DNA of 64,000 bases, from positions 1 to 64,000 of the forward strand of contig DEAM01000005.1 in assembly GCA_002347035.1 (NCBI GenBank), in the 5' to 3' direction. Shown piece by piece: positions 25,628 to 34,785 of this stretch. The position numbers were made by a program, and so were the translations under genes. The notes beneath the pieces were generated by a model. That model did no database searches and had not been told where the DNA came from. It saw only the letters and a list, made by a program, of their open reading frames with translations. Numbering within the stretch: position 1 is the stretch's first letter; each line of letters starts with the position of its first letter. The DNA comes from Gemmatimonadales bacterium UBA2982. GTDB lineage: Bacteria; Gemmatimonadota; Gemmatimonadetes; Longimicrobiales; Gaopeijiaceae.

Positions 25628-26482
25628 CTACGTATAGGTTTCTAGGAATCGAGCACGAGATGCGTGGCGCAAGCGGACAAGTGCCTTCTCCTTGATCTGA
25701 CGCACACGCTCACGTGTGATGCCTAGTAAGGAACCGATGTCCTCGAGCGTCATTGGGTCCTGGCCATCAAGACCATAGTACAGGCGAAGAATCTTTGCTT
25801 CGCGCTCCTTGAGGCTCGACAGAGCGTCCTGAACAGTGGCCTTCAGCGCATGTTCGTAAGCCTCGTCCTCGGGGCCTGGCGAAAACTGATCTGGCAAATA
25901 ATCGAGGAGTCGACCTTTCTCGTCGCCCGGCTGCATGGGGGCATCTAACGAGAGATGCGATTGCTGAATAGCTAGTGTCCGCTCAACCTCTTCTCGAGTC
26001 ACATCTAGTTCCTGGGCAATCTCTTCAACCGTCGGTTCCCGCCCTAGCTCTTGAAGTAAGTTCGATTTTTGGCGCCCAACCCGATATAAGGCACCTGCTC
26101 GATTCAGTGGGACACGGACGATGCGGCTCTGTTCAGCGAGCGCCTGAAGAATTGCCTGGCGTATCCACCATACAGCATAACTGATGAATTTAATCCCTTT
26201 CGTCTCGTCAAACTTATGAGCTGCCCTGATCAACCCCAGGTTACCCTCATTGATGAGATCGGAGAGTGGAACACCCTGGTTCTGATATTTCTTGGCAACC
26301 GACACAACGAAACGCAAATTCGACCGGACCAACTTATCCAGAGCCTCTTCCTCTCCTTTCCGTATCAACTTGGCGAGCCTTGCTTCCTCAGCCCGGTCAA
26401 TGAGAGGATACTGACTGATCTCTTCGAGATACTGATCCAACGAACCTTCTTTAGCAGATCCGCTTAGAGGAAAGAACGTCAT
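25628..26482 (-). CDS. rpoD: RNA polymerase sigma factor, RpoD/SigA family (short form)
   Basis: A 284-residue sigma-70 with all promoter-recognition regions: region 1.2 (SLDQYLEEISQYPLI), 2.1-2.4 (NLRFVVSVAKKYQNQGVPLSDLI ... KFISYAVWWIRQAILQALAEQ), 3 (VGRQKSNLLQELGREPTVEEIA) and 4 (LEDIGSLLGITRERVRQIKEKAL). It lacks region 1.1 and the large non-conserved insert, as do the short primary sigma factors of Bacteroidota and relatives; whether it is the primary sigma here is an inference. ACGGAG precedes the ATG. Confidence 0.9.
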   Translation of the reverse strand: MTFFPLSGSAKEGSLDQYLEEISQYPLIDRAEEARLAKLIRKGEEEALDKLVRSNLRFVVSVAKKYQNQGVPLSDLINEGNLGLIRAAHKFDETKGIKFISYAVWWIRQAILQALAEQSRIVRVPLNRAGALYRVGRQKSNLLQELGREPTVEEIAQELDVTREEVERTLAIQQSHLSLDAPMQPGDEKGRLLDYLPDQFSPGPEDEAYEHALKATVQDALSSLKEREAKILRLYYGLDGQDPMTLEDIGSLLGITRERVRQIKEKALVRLRHASRARFLETYT

Positions 26483-26649
26483 CCGCTCCGTAGGCAGCCG
26501 TGTCTAGAGATCAGAAGTAGATTCGTATGTAGCAGCTGCGCCACAAAACACGGCGCGAACTGCTCAGTTTAGAATCTTAAAGGAAAGCAAATCGCGCAAC
26601 ACTTCGAAGGTATTCTAAAGCTTGAGTGATTCGAATGTTCTACAGCTAT

Positions 26650-27402
26650 TTAATCGACGAACGTCCCTAGTCTGGCCCACCGGACTCTTCGTAGAGGTGG
26701 GAAATCGACAGCGGACGAAGGAACGAAAGAGTAATAGACCAACCAAGGTTGGCCGCGAATCTGATCTCGCTCTACGAAACCCCAATACCGGGAGTCCTCA
26801 CTATTCTCTCTATTATCTCCCAAGACAAAGTATCGCCCAGAGGGAACAACGAGAGGTCCCCAAGTATCCCTTGTGGGCCGGTATTTATGTCCTGTAGATG
26901 CTACAAGATGGCTACGCTGCCATCTCATATCAGGGTGAACCAAGTCACGTACTCCCTCTTCATGCCTGATATAGGGCTCATACAACAACTCACCATTCAC
27001 ATAAAGTTGCTTATCACGCATCTCAAGTGTGTCACGGGGTAGTCCGATAAGACGCTTGACATAGTTTCTTTCCAGATCGTGCGGCGGGTTAAACACCAGC
27101 ACGTCTCCGCGTTTGGGCTCTTGTAAAGCCATAGAGCGTATGGGGGTACCAGGAATCTGTGCACCGAAGACTGCCTTATTAACCAGTAAGAAGTCACCAA
27201 CCAGCAAGGTGTTCTCCATTGAGGAAGTCGGAATCTTGAATGCCTCTACGAGAAAAGTCCGAACACCTAAGAAAAGGACGAATGCTAAAGCTAGAGAACG
27301 GGTCCAATCCTTGATCCCCCTTCCGGATATTGATCTTCTCTGACGGTTACCCCAGTAAAGAAAACGTCCTAAAAGATCTTGCTTCTGCTGGTCTTCACTC
27401 AC
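26650..27402 (-). CDS. lepB: Signal peptidase I
   Basis: Membrane serine protease that removes signal peptides from exported proteins. It has one N-terminal membrane helix (about residues 37-55), the catalytic Ser in PTSSMENTLLVGD, the Lys in RNYVKRLIGLPRD and the box VVPSGRYFVLGDNRENSEDSRYWGFV. I set the start at GTG 27402, which has AGAGGG 4-5 bases upstream and gives 250 residues; a TTG at 27447 is the in-frame alternative. It follows btuB in the same direction. Confidence 0.93.
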   Translation of the reverse strand: MSEDQQKQDLLGRFLYWGNRQRRSISGRGIKDWTRSLALAFVLFLGVRTFLVEAFKIPTSSMENTLLVGDFLLVNKAVFGAQIPGTPIRSMALQEPKRGDVLVFNPPHDLERNYVKRLIGLPRDTLEMRDKQLYVNGELLYEPYIRHEEGVRDLVHPDMRWQRSHLVASTGHKYRPTRDTWGPLVVPSGRYFVLGDNRENSEDSRYWGFVERDQIRGQPWLVYYSFVPSSAVDFPPLRRVRWARLGTFVD

Positions 27403-27507
27403 GTGCCCTCTCTTCAACTGTTCCAGCGATACGCTGTATGGTCGCAACCAGGATCAACATTCACGTCGCAGTGACCCGTCACGGCGATCGAAGATCCTCG
27501 CTAGTCT

Positions 27508-27538
27508 CTGCAATAGCAACTAATTGTTGCTATTGCAG
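27508..27538 (-). terminator. Perfect 13-bp hairpin spanning the btuB stop codon
   Basis: Arms 27508-27520 and 27526-27538 are perfectly complementary with a 5-base loop; the btuB stop (TAG, 27532-27530) lies inside one arm. There is no T-run, so it may protect the 3' end of the mRNA or act as a factor-assisted terminator rather than as a classic intrinsic terminator. Confidence 0.5.
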
Positions 27539-29527
27539 TCCACCTCCAAATCTTACCGAAATTCCGGTATGTATTTGTCGTCCAGGCGCCCTGAATCCCG
27601 AAGCTTCTTCGTAATATTGATCAAGGAGATTTTCCAACTGAGCGAAGACTGAAACGCCCGGACTCTTCGCCGCTCGAGTTATGAAAGCCCATTCCACACC
27701 AAAAGACATCAAGTGGTACATAGGCAGCTTGACGCGCATCTCCGGAAATGTGGAAAAATCTCGATCGGACCGCGATCCGACAACTAGTAACCGACCGTAT
27801 ACCCGTCCACTAGAGCCCACCGGGGCAGATGCAGAAACAGTGACAGCGTTAGAAGGGCGACGGAGAAGGGGGTCTCCCTCTAGGAAGCTGGCGCCCGGAC
27901 CATTTTCGAAACCGGAATCAATGACTTCTGTATCAAGCCACGTCCAGGCCGCACTGGCCTGGGCTAAGCCAATATCAATATCAGCACCTAACTCCACACC
28001 CCTTGAAGTAGCAGCACCTACATTGAAGTAGTTCGATCCCATTGGTTTGGGCGGTGCAAATGTGTACTGAATAAGGTCTTCAAAACGTTGATCAAAGTAC
28101 GTGGCACGCAGGGCAGCAACATCGGCAAAAAGGCCCTGTTCTAGACCGAATTCCCACGAAATTGCTCGTTCCGGTTTTAGATTAGGATTTCCGCGGACAA
28201 ATCCAGTCGCAAAACTTTCGAAGAACGTCGGCTCCTTAATCGCTCGACCTACCAGGACGTGAGCAGTAGCACTGTTACTCCACGGCACTGCTTTAGAGAG
28301 ACCTACCTGCCAAGTCGCAGCAGTTCCAAACCGCTCGTTATCCTCGAGTCGGGCCCCAGTATTCAATGATGCCCCGACGTAGTCACCTGAAAAATGCACG
28401 TATGCGGCGTGGTTACGGCGCTCATTACGATTCTCCCCGACGGAAGGCCCAAACTCACTCATGGACTCACTTAAGGATCGTTGACTTTCCCGCTCAACTT
28501 CTCCACCAGCGGTAAGCACTCCTAGATCAAAAGTCAGGTTGGCCCTTAGTTCTCCCTTCGTCCTCTGGACTTCGTCAAGACTCTTGAATGCGTAAAAACC
28601 CACGCTGTCCGCAGAGCTATCCTGCGCATCATCGGTCCCTCCGTCAGTCCCGCTCACGCCAAACATGCCTTCTAGTTCGAATGCATCTGTGAGAGCTCTG
28701 GTAGCCCTAAGGTGGATCAGCTTATCATCTCCGTAGGAGAAAGCATTCTGGTCCACAACCGCTCCGGCACCGTCAGTGGGAAACTGGTATTCGCGGTCCG
28801 TCAAGCGAAGACTAATCGCCATTCGTGTAACGTTGTCCGCTCGGAAACGAGCGTTTCCTGAAAGGTTGGTGCTCCTATGCCGATTGTTGAATGGGAGAAT
28901 GCCATCTGTCTCTTCCCGACTCAGTGAGGCGGAGTACCTTAATCGCTCGTTACCACCAACGAGATCTGTACTCCAGCGAAAACCGTCTACGAGCTCATTC
29001 CTTGCCTCTGAGTAAGAAGCTGTCCCCAGGCGAGCAGTGAGCTGTGGAGGTCCCTCGCCGGCCCTTGTGATGATGTGCACCACGCCCGCCATTGCATCTG
29101 AGCCATATAGAGCGCTACCGGGGCCTCGCACGATCTCAATGCGCTCGAGGTTATCAGTGGTGAGGGAAGCAAAATCAAAGCCCCCTCCAGGTAGGTTAAC
29201 CTGCATCCCATCGACGAGTACTAAAGTGTAGTCACTCTCCCCACCCCGGAGGAATAGTGAGGTCACCGCACCAATGGAGCCGCTCCGAATCACGTGAAGT
29301 CCGGCAACTGTTCGTAAAGCCTCTCCCACATGGCTAACGCCTGACGCCCTTAAGTCTTCACCGCTCAGTATCGAGACATGGTTTGCTATTCTCTCGATAG
29401 CCCTCGGCGTGGGACTCGCTGTGACGACCAGGCTATCCAGAGATATCGCATCCTCCTGTGCATGCGCATGCGGAGCGCTTAAGAGAATACTGGCCAACCC
29501 TAGTGCAAGCCCTGAAGAGTAGTTCAT
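27530..29527 (-). CDS. btuB: TonB-dependent outer-membrane receptor, BtuB-like (cobalamin)
   Basis: A 665-residue outer-membrane active transporter. It begins with a signal peptide ending APHAHAQ, a TonB-box-like DSLVVTAS, the plug domain (about 40-150: ILSGEDLRASGVSHVGEALR, FLRGGESDYTLVLVDGMQVN, RIEIVRGPGSALYGSDAMAGVVHIIT) and a 22-strand barrel ending FGGG-type C-terminus after LENLLDQYYEEASGFRAPGRQ. The cobalamin riboswitch in its leader strongly suggests vitamin B12 or a corrinoid as substrate. No btuCDF genes lie nearby. Confidence 0.92.
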   Translation of the reverse strand: MNYSSGLALGLASILLSAPHAHAQEDAISLDSLVVTASPTPRAIERIANHVSILSGEDLRASGVSHVGEALRTVAGLHVIRSGSIGAVTSLFLRGGESDYTLVLVDGMQVNLPGGGFDFASLTTDNLERIEIVRGPGSALYGSDAMAGVVHIITRAGEGPPQLTARLGTASYSEARNELVDGFRWSTDLVGGNERLRYSASLSREETDGILPFNNRHRSTNLSGNARFRADNVTRMAISLRLTDREYQFPTDGAGAVVDQNAFSYGDDKLIHLRATRALTDAFELEGMFGVSGTDGGTDDAQDSSADSVGFYAFKSLDEVQRTKGELRANLTFDLGVLTAGGEVERESQRSLSESMSEFGPSVGENRNERRNHAAYVHFSGDYVGASLNTGARLEDNERFGTAATWQVGLSKAVPWSNSATAHVLVGRAIKEPTFFESFATGFVRGNPNLKPERAISWEFGLEQGLFADVAALRATYFDQRFEDLIQYTFAPPKPMGSNYFNVGAATSRGVELGADIDIGLAQASAAWTWLDTEVIDSGFENGPGASFLEGDPLLRRPSNAVTVSASAPVGSSGRVYGRLLVVGSRSDRDFSTFPEMRVKLPMYHLMSFGVEWAFITRAAKSPGVSVFAQLENLLDQYYEEASGFRAPGRQIHTGISVRFGGGLQ

Positions 29528-29611
29528 CTGACCTAATCCTTAAATCCGCGGAGAAATCACGTGCGCCGGACCAGGCCAGCCCAAACCCCTCCCCACGGAG
29601 GTATATTGGCG

Positions 29612-29786
29612 CGAGTGGATCAGGTCTCCTGGCTTAGGGCCAACTACTCACCTTCCCGGAGGTTCTCCTCCAGTGGCTGGCATCCCGACATTCGTCGGCC
29701 TTGAGTAGTCGTTCCGAGCTTTGCTCGGACCCCTCACAGTGGCGGGGCCGCGCCGGAATCTCACCGGCTTCCCTTATGATCCACCC
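29612..29786 (-). ncRNA. Cobalamin riboswitch in the btuB leader
   Basis: On the minus strand the order is GGGAAGCCGGTGAGATTCCG, then CCCCGCCACTGT, GATGCCAGCCACTGG and AGCCAGGAGACCTG, the conserved B12-box elements. The closing P1 stem is perfect over 8 bases: GTGGATCA (29784-29777) with TGATCCAC (29622-29615). It binds adenosyl- or hydroxocobalamin and lowers btuB expression when the vitamin is plentiful (family knowledge). No clear terminator with a T-run follows; a CCTCC/GGAGG hairpin lies at about 29586-29600, so control may be translational. Confidence 0.93.
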
Positions 29787-29869
29787 GCCTTGTAGTATTT
29801 TTGAAAAGAAAAGTACAGCTCGATAACAAACCGGCAAGTTGATGATCTGAGGCGTGCTCGCTTCTAGCT

Positions 29870-31231
29870 CTACTCTTCTCGCACCAAACCGTACTTTTCA
29901 ATCTTCTTATAGAGATTTGACCTCGGCATCTCTATACGACGGGCTGTCTCGGCAACATTCCATTTGTTCTCGTGCAGATGCTGGAGGATGTATCCTCTCT
30001 CGGATGAGCGTTTGAAAGCAGCGAAAGTTTCTCCCCCTAACAACTCAGCTCCCGCAACTATGTTACTCCCCTCAACCGACACTAGGGAATTAACGTCCTC
30101 AGACCTAACTACCTCGCCGGCTGAAAGAATGAATAGCCTCTCGATCGTGTTGCGTAGCTCTCTCACATTCCCTGGCCAAGACAGCTCAAGTAGTCGAGCT
30201 ACCGCCCCCTGATCAAACCTACGGGGAGTCATACCTTCCTGGCTGGCAATCACTCCGGAAAAATGCTCGATCAGCATGGAAATGTCCTCGCGACGCTCTC
30301 GGAGTGGTGGCACGCGGATAGGCACTACGTTCAATCGATAGAAGAGGTCTTCCCGGAATCCTCCCTCTTTGATCTGTTCTTGCAAATCCTTATTCGTCGC
30401 TGAGATGACACGCACATCGACATGGATGGGCTCGGATCCCCCTACCCGGTTGACAGTCCCCTGCTCAAGAGCTCTAAGGACTTTAGCCTGTGCCTCCAGC
30501 GACATGTCTCCAACTTCATCTAGAAAAAGCATGCCACCATCAGCTTGCTCAAACTTCCCAACCTGATCAGCCACTGCCCCGGTGAAAGATCCTTTAACAT
30601 GTCCAAACAGGGCCGATTCTATAAGCTCAGAGGGAATAGCAGCACAGTTGACCTCAACGAAGGGACGCTCCCTTCGGCTGGATAGTCTATGAATCGCGCG
30701 CGCAACTAACTCTTTACCGGTTCCATTCTCGCCTGTTATCAGAACCCGAGCCTCTGTGGGTGATACTTTCTCAACCCTCTCTAAGACCTGTCGGATCTGA
30801 TAGGAGTCTCCAACGATTTCGTACCGACTCTCTACCTTGCTCCTAAGTTGAGCTATGCTCTCAGTAAGGCCCCGCAACTCTAGCGCGCGCCTGAGTGTTA
30901 CTAGGAGCCGGGCCGTGTCCAAAGGCTTCTCAAGGAAGTCGTAAGCGCCCTTACGCGTTGCCTCTACAGCTGTATCGATGGTCCCGTGACCTGAGATAAT
31001 AATCACTAGGGCATCGGGGTCTTTCTCTCTTAAACGGGCAAGTACATCAATCCCGTCCATGCCAGGCATTTTAACGTCTAGAAAAATGACATCTGGGGGT
31101 GCATCTGCGACTCGCTCAATGGCCTCCATACCATCTTCCGCAACGGCTACATCGTGGCCCTCATACTCAAATAGCTGCCTTAGAGCGTCGCGAATTCCTT
31201 TTTCATCATCGACGACTAATAAGCGAGCCAT
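29870..31231 (-). CDS. Sigma-54-dependent response regulator, NtrC/AtoC family
   Basis: A 453-residue regulator: receiver domain (1-120, acidic pocket DDE, phospho-acceptor Asp52 in FLDVKMPGMDG), AAA+ domain (about 140-375) with Walker A GENGTGKE (167-174), sigma-54 contact loop GSFTGA (214-219; usual GAFTGA), Walker B MLFLDEVGD (234-242), and a C-terminal Fis-type helix-turn-helix (WNVAETARRIEMPRSNLYKKI). The start ATG shares a base with the thpR stop (TAATG). The NtrY-like giant kinase 5 kb away is a plausible partner (inference). Confidence 0.93.
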   Translation of the reverse strand: MARLLVVDDEKGIRDALRQLFEYEGHDVAVAEDGMEAIERVADAPPDVIFLDVKMPGMDGIDVLARLREKDPDALVIIISGHGTIDTAVEATRKGAYDFLEKPLDTARLLVTLRRALELRGLTESIAQLRSKVESRYEIVGDSYQIRQVLERVEKVSPTEARVLITGENGTGKELVARAIHRLSSRRERPFVEVNCAAIPSELIESALFGHVKGSFTGAVADQVGKFEQADGGMLFLDEVGDMSLEAQAKVLRALEQGTVNRVGGSEPIHVDVRVISATNKDLQEQIKEGGFREDLFYRLNVVPIRVPPLRERREDISMLIEHFSGVIASQEGMTPRRFDQGAVARLLELSWPGNVRELRNTIERLFILSAGEVVRSEDVNSLVSVEGSNIVAGAELLGGETFAAFKRSSERGYILQHLHENKWNVAETARRIEMPRSNLYKKIEKYGLVREE

Positions 31232-31794
31232 TACGAGCTCGCCATTCTCGCCTTTGCAATTACGCTATACCAAGTGCCATCACGTGATAGATGGCTCCGC
31301 ATGAGGTCGATCGTGTGGACCCGAAGATTTCCCTTAAAATCCATCGCAGCCATTAGGTCATCAAGTCCACGAAAAGCTCCAGCTCCCCCCCGATCATCAG
31401 CTCGACCCAGGGTTATGTGGGGATGAAACGCTCGCGTCTCCGAGTCGAACCCGACGTCTCCTAAAGCCCACTCGAGGTCCTGCTTGAGGCAGCGAAGTTC
31501 AGGGTTAGCACCAACCCCTAACCAAACTGTGCGCGGTCTCCGGATGGTCGGAAAGGCCCCAAATCCGGCTAATTCGGTTGTAAAGCCCTTAGTCGATCCA
31601 GCCACGCGGGCAATCGCATCTTCGATAGCCGGCACCCCGTCTTGTCGAACTTCGCCTAAAAACTTTAAGGTCACGTGGAAATGCTCAGCCTCAAGCCATT
31701 GGACAGGCATCTCCTCTTCGCGGAGCTTGCGGGCAGCCCGATAGATACGCTCACGCTCTTTCTTCGGGAGGTTCAGGGCAATGAAGAGTCTCAT
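31231..31794 (-). CDS. thpR: RNA 2',3'-cyclic phosphodiesterase
   Basis: A 187-residue 2H-family phosphoesterase (LigT/ThpR) that opens 2',3'-cyclic phosphates on RNA ends. The two catalytic motifs are HVTL (His40, Thr42) and HITL (His126, Thr128). The start MRLFIALNLP is typical. It ends with TAATG, coupling it to the NtrC-type regulator; it follows the MscS gene by 20 bases. Confidence 0.92.
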   Translation of the reverse strand: MRLFIALNLPKKERERIYRAARKLREEEMPVQWLEAEHFHVTLKFLGEVRQDGVPAIEDAIARVAGSTKGFTTELAGFGAFPTIRRPRTVWLGVGANPELRCLKQDLEWALGDVGFDSETRAFHPHITLGRADDRGGAGAFRGLDDLMAAMDFKGNLRVHTIDLMRSHLSRDGTWYSVIAKARMASS

Positions 31795-31814
31795 ATTTCT
31801 AAATTGAACCCTCT

Positions 31815-32840
31815 TTAATCTTTGGTCTCGTTGCTGACCGGAACTGATTCTAGTTCCTTGGGAACCAACTCAGCCAGCGACTCGCCATCCAGGTTGACTC
31901 TCTGTGTTGGGTATGCAAGTGCCACTTCTGGGACCTCGGTTAAGGTTTCAAGGATGCGCTCCCACAGCTCCCCCTCCATCCCCCTACGTTCCCTTGGACG
32001 GCAAAGATACCGGAGCGTCAAGAGCACGCCGCTATCCACAACGGACGTGTAGACCACCGGCGTCAGACTTCGATAGTGAATGAGGAACCGCTCTTCATCG
32101 CGCCGACGTGTCTCGGTAGCCTCCTGTGTGATATCTGCGGTAAGGTCCCCTGCAACCGAACTGAGTATAGACTTTGCCCTCCTCCAGTCACTCTCAAATG
32201 TTACAGTGACTTTCAGTTCATTCCACAGATACGGAAAGCCAGAGACGTAGTTCGCCAGTGGCTGCGTGAATAGGATTGCATTTGGCATGTGGATTAGTCG
32301 ACCCGTACTCTGGTCAGCATCAATCCAGTTACCGATCTCCATCATCGTGAACTGGAAAATCCGACGGTCGACAACATCACCCGCGAAGCCACCCACTTCA
32401 ATTCGGTCACCGAGATCAAAGGGTCGTCGCCAAAGTATAAATAACCAACCGGCCAGATCTGCTACTAGATCCTTTAGCGCGATAGCTAAACCGGCTGAAA
32501 GTAGACCGAGAAAGGTTCCTAGCGATGCTACAGCAGTAAACCAAACCTGGATCAGAATTAGACCGCCGATTACGAACACTGCGTAGCCGATTGCTTTTGC
32601 CCATCGATACCGAAGTTCCTGTGACTCAATGCGCCGGTTCACAAGTGCCATAATCCCACGCCTCACAATGAGAAGCAGGACGATGAGAATTGCCGAGAGG
32701 AGGATATTCATCTGCATAGCCACGCTGACCCCTGGAATCAGCGACATCACCTCGCCTGTCGCACCTGATTCCTGTGCAAGTGGCATTACAATCATAAAAG
32801 AGGCCGACGATATTAGAGGTTCAGTAACAGCCGTTATCAT
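31815..32840 (-). CDS. Small-conductance mechanosensitive channel, MscS family
   Basis: A 341-residue inner-membrane channel releasing solutes on hypo-osmotic shock. Membrane helices lie at about 43-60, 85-103 and 105-133; the pore-lining part (GTFLGLLSAGLAIALKDLVADLAGWLFILWRRPFDLGDRIEV) is recognisable, followed by the beta domain and a C-terminal alpha/beta domain. The first 40 residues resemble a signal or additional helix. GGTGAGG precedes the ATG at 32840. It heads the mscS-thpR-regulator run. Confidence 0.9.
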   Translation of the reverse strand: MITAVTEPLISSASFMIVMPLAQESGATGEVMSLIPGVSVAMQMNILLSAILIVLLLIVRRGIMALVNRRIESQELRYRWAKAIGYAVFVIGGLILIQVWFTAVASLGTFLGLLSAGLAIALKDLVADLAGWLFILWRRPFDLGDRIEVGGFAGDVVDRRIFQFTMMEIGNWIDADQSTGRLIHMPNAILFTQPLANYVSGFPYLWNELKVTVTFESDWRRAKSILSSVAGDLTADITQEATETRRRDEERFLIHYRSLTPVVYTSVVDSGVLLTLRYLCRPRERRGMEGELWERILETLTEVPEVALAYPTQRVNLDGESLAELVPKELESVPVSNETKD

Positions 32841-33223
32841 GCCTCACCTTCACCCTTATTCATGTGATATCCCTAGTGGCACTGGCCTTCAATTCGGAGG
32901 TGATTAGAATCGCTGATCCAACGATGATGGTAGCAGATTCAATACGCAAACAAGGTGTGTGGTGAAAGAACAGCCTCTTGAACAGAGAATAACATGGCCA
33001 GAATTGTCTCCTCCCTACTGTCTGATAGGGACCCGGCCAATCTTCACTTCTGAATGGAGGCACGGCGAGAGCTTGACCCTTCACTTATACACTTTTTAGG
33101 ACACACCTGCAGGCATTACACTTGTGTCGTTCAAGAGCCTAGGCACACGTTTTTCCCCTCGATTCGAATGTACGGGAAGCCCCTCCACCGAAAGCGCGCC
33201 TAATGGATAAAGAATCGTCAGCC
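32841..33223. other. Divergent non-coding region between mscS and pntAA
   Basis: No gene is supported in this stretch; reading frames are short and interrupted. Several TTGA-type -35-like boxes occur (for example TTGACC at about 33073), but none has a convincing -10 box at the right spacing except the pntAA promoter listed separately. No RNA family was recognised. Confidence 0.5.
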
Positions 33224-33251
33224 TTGACACTCTGGAGTCCTCAGGTACCAT
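33224..33251 (+). promoter_or_regulatory. Promoter of pntAA-pntAB-pntB
   Basis: A perfect TTGACA (33224-33229) is separated by 16 bases from TACCAT (33246-33251), giving a transcription start near 33258 and a leader of about 35 bases. Confidence 0.6.
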
Positions 33252-33291
33252 TTGGCGCCCTTCACTCCTCCAAAACCACCGGGGCTCGTGC

Positions 33292-34443
33292 ATGAAGGTC
33301 GCGGTTCCGAAGGAAACACGTCTCGGAGAGCTTAGAGTTGCCCTAGTACCGCAGGGGGTAGAGACACTCGCGAAAGCCGGTCTTGAGATCGTTGTAGAGA
33401 CCGGAGCTGGAGCAGCATCAGGGGTCTCCGATGCTGAGTATAAAGAGGCGGGAGCCGAGGTTGTGGGAAGTGCGGCTGAAGCACTGACCGGAGCCGGCAT
33501 AGTTCTACGAATCAATCCACCCTCTCTTTCCGATCCTGATGAGGTAAGTGCTATAGGAGCGGGGACCATCTTGGTCTCATTCCTAAACCCCCTTGCGAAC
33601 CAGACTCTCGTGCGCCGTCTGGCCGAAGAACAAATCTCCAGTATATCCATGGAACTAGTGCCTAGGATTACACGAGCTCAATCCATGGATGCACTCTCCT
33701 CTCAGGCTACAATCGCCGGATACAAGGCCGTGCTTTTAGCTGCGGACCATTTGCCAAAATTTCTTCCAATGTTCACGACCGCAGCAGGTACAATTCGACC
33801 CGCAAAGGCTCTCATACTTGGAGCAGGTGTTGCAGGGTTGCAGGCTATCGCAACAGCGCGACGTCTAGGGGCAGTCGTGGAAGCCTTCGATGTACGGCCT
33901 GCAGTCAAGGAACAAGTAGAAAGTCTCGGAGCCACTTTCCTAGAAGCCGAAGCAGACGTAACCGCAGAGGGTGAAGGAGGTTACGCGAAGGAGCTATCCG
34001 AGGACCAACATCAGAAAGAGCTTGAGCTCATTTCGAGTTCAATAGTAGATACCGACATCGTAATTACGACCGCTCAGATCCCAGGACGGGATGCACCCCT
34101 TCTGATTACAGAAGACATGGTTAAGTCCATGCGTCCTGGCTCCGTAATCGTCGACTTAGCATCTGAAAGCGGGGGGAACTGTGCAGTCACGGTGACTGGC
34201 GATACTGTGCTCTTCCAAGGAGTTCAAGTGCTGGGGCCCGTGAACCTTCCTGCAAGCGTCCCAGTTCACGCCAGCCAGATGTACTCCAAGAATATCGTTA
34301 CACTGGTAGCAGAATTTGTCGGGGAGAGCGGAGAGGTCCAGCTCGACTTCGAAAATGACGTAATCGGCCCTGCTACGGTGACGCACGAAGGACAGGTCAA
34401 GAATGAGTACGTCAGACATGCACTGGAGGACAATGCCTCGTGA
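33292..34443 (+). CDS. pntAA: NAD(P) transhydrogenase subunit alpha part 1 (NAD-binding dI)
   Basis: The soluble NAD(H)-binding component of proton-translocating transhydrogenase, which makes NADPH from NADH at the expense of the proton gradient. The 383-residue protein has the family start MKVAVPKETRLGELRVALVP, SMELVPRITRAQSMDALSSQ, the Rossmann motif LILGAGVAGLQAIATARRLG and VIVDLASESGGNCAVT. Hydrophobic dII helices of fused alpha subunits are absent, so this is the split three-gene type. First gene of the operon. Confidence 0.96.
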   Translation: MKVAVPKETRLGELRVALVPQGVETLAKAGLEIVVETGAGAASGVSDAEYKEAGAEVVGSAAEALTGAGIVLRINPPSLSDPDEVSAIGAGTILVSFLNPLANQTLVRRLAEEQISSISMELVPRITRAQSMDALSSQATIAGYKAVLLAADHLPKFLPMFTTAAGTIRPAKALILGAGVAGLQAIATARRLGAVVEAFDVRPAVKEQVESLGATFLEAEADVTAEGEGGYAKELSEDQHQKELELISSSIVDTDIVITTAQIPGRDAPLLITEDMVKSMRPGSVIVDLASESGGNCAVTVTGDTVLFQGVQVLGPVNLPASVPVHASQMYSKNIVTLVAEFVGESGEVQLDFENDVIGPATVTHEGQVKNEYVRHALEDNAS

Positions 34444-34498
34444 CAGCAAACCACGCATGTAATGTACACACACTGCTAGACAAGCCACGGGGAGCCTA

Positions 34499-34777
34499 AT
34501 GGGCGAGCTGATGATCGGACTCTACGTGTTCGTCCTCGCGACCCTGGCCGGTCGTGAACTCATAACCAAAGTACCACCCACCCTGCACACGCCACTCATG
34601 TCAGGTGCAAACGCCATCTCAGGAATTGCCATCGTGGGTGCAATCGTAGTAACGGCAAGGGCTGACGGTACCATGCAGACCGTCCTTGGTGTCGCTGCAA
34701 TTGCTATGGCGACTATCAATGTAATCGGAGGGTTTTTAGTGACGGATCGCATGCTCAGCATGTTCCGCAAGCGTTAG
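34499..34777 (+). CDS. pntAB: NAD(P) transhydrogenase subunit alpha part 2 (membrane)
   Basis: A 92-residue membrane protein with three or four helices: LYVFVLATLAGRELITKVPPTLHTPLMSGANAISG is the conserved start of the transhydrogenase dII domain, followed by IVGAIVVTA and ATINVIGGFLVTDRMLSMF. It forms part of the proton channel with PntB. GGGGAG precedes the ATG; it sits 55 bases after pntAA and 8 bases before pntB. Confidence 0.95.
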   Translation: MGELMIGLYVFVLATLAGRELITKVPPTLHTPLMSGANAISGIAIVGAIVVTARADGTMQTVLGVAAIAMATINVIGGFLVTDRMLSMFRKR

Positions 34778-34785
34778 GAGGCGGA

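Noticed and set aside
27471..27482. GTGAC-CC-GTCAC palindrome upstream of lepB as an operator
   Set aside because: Short, no matching promoter boxes, no second copy seen nearby; could be chance.
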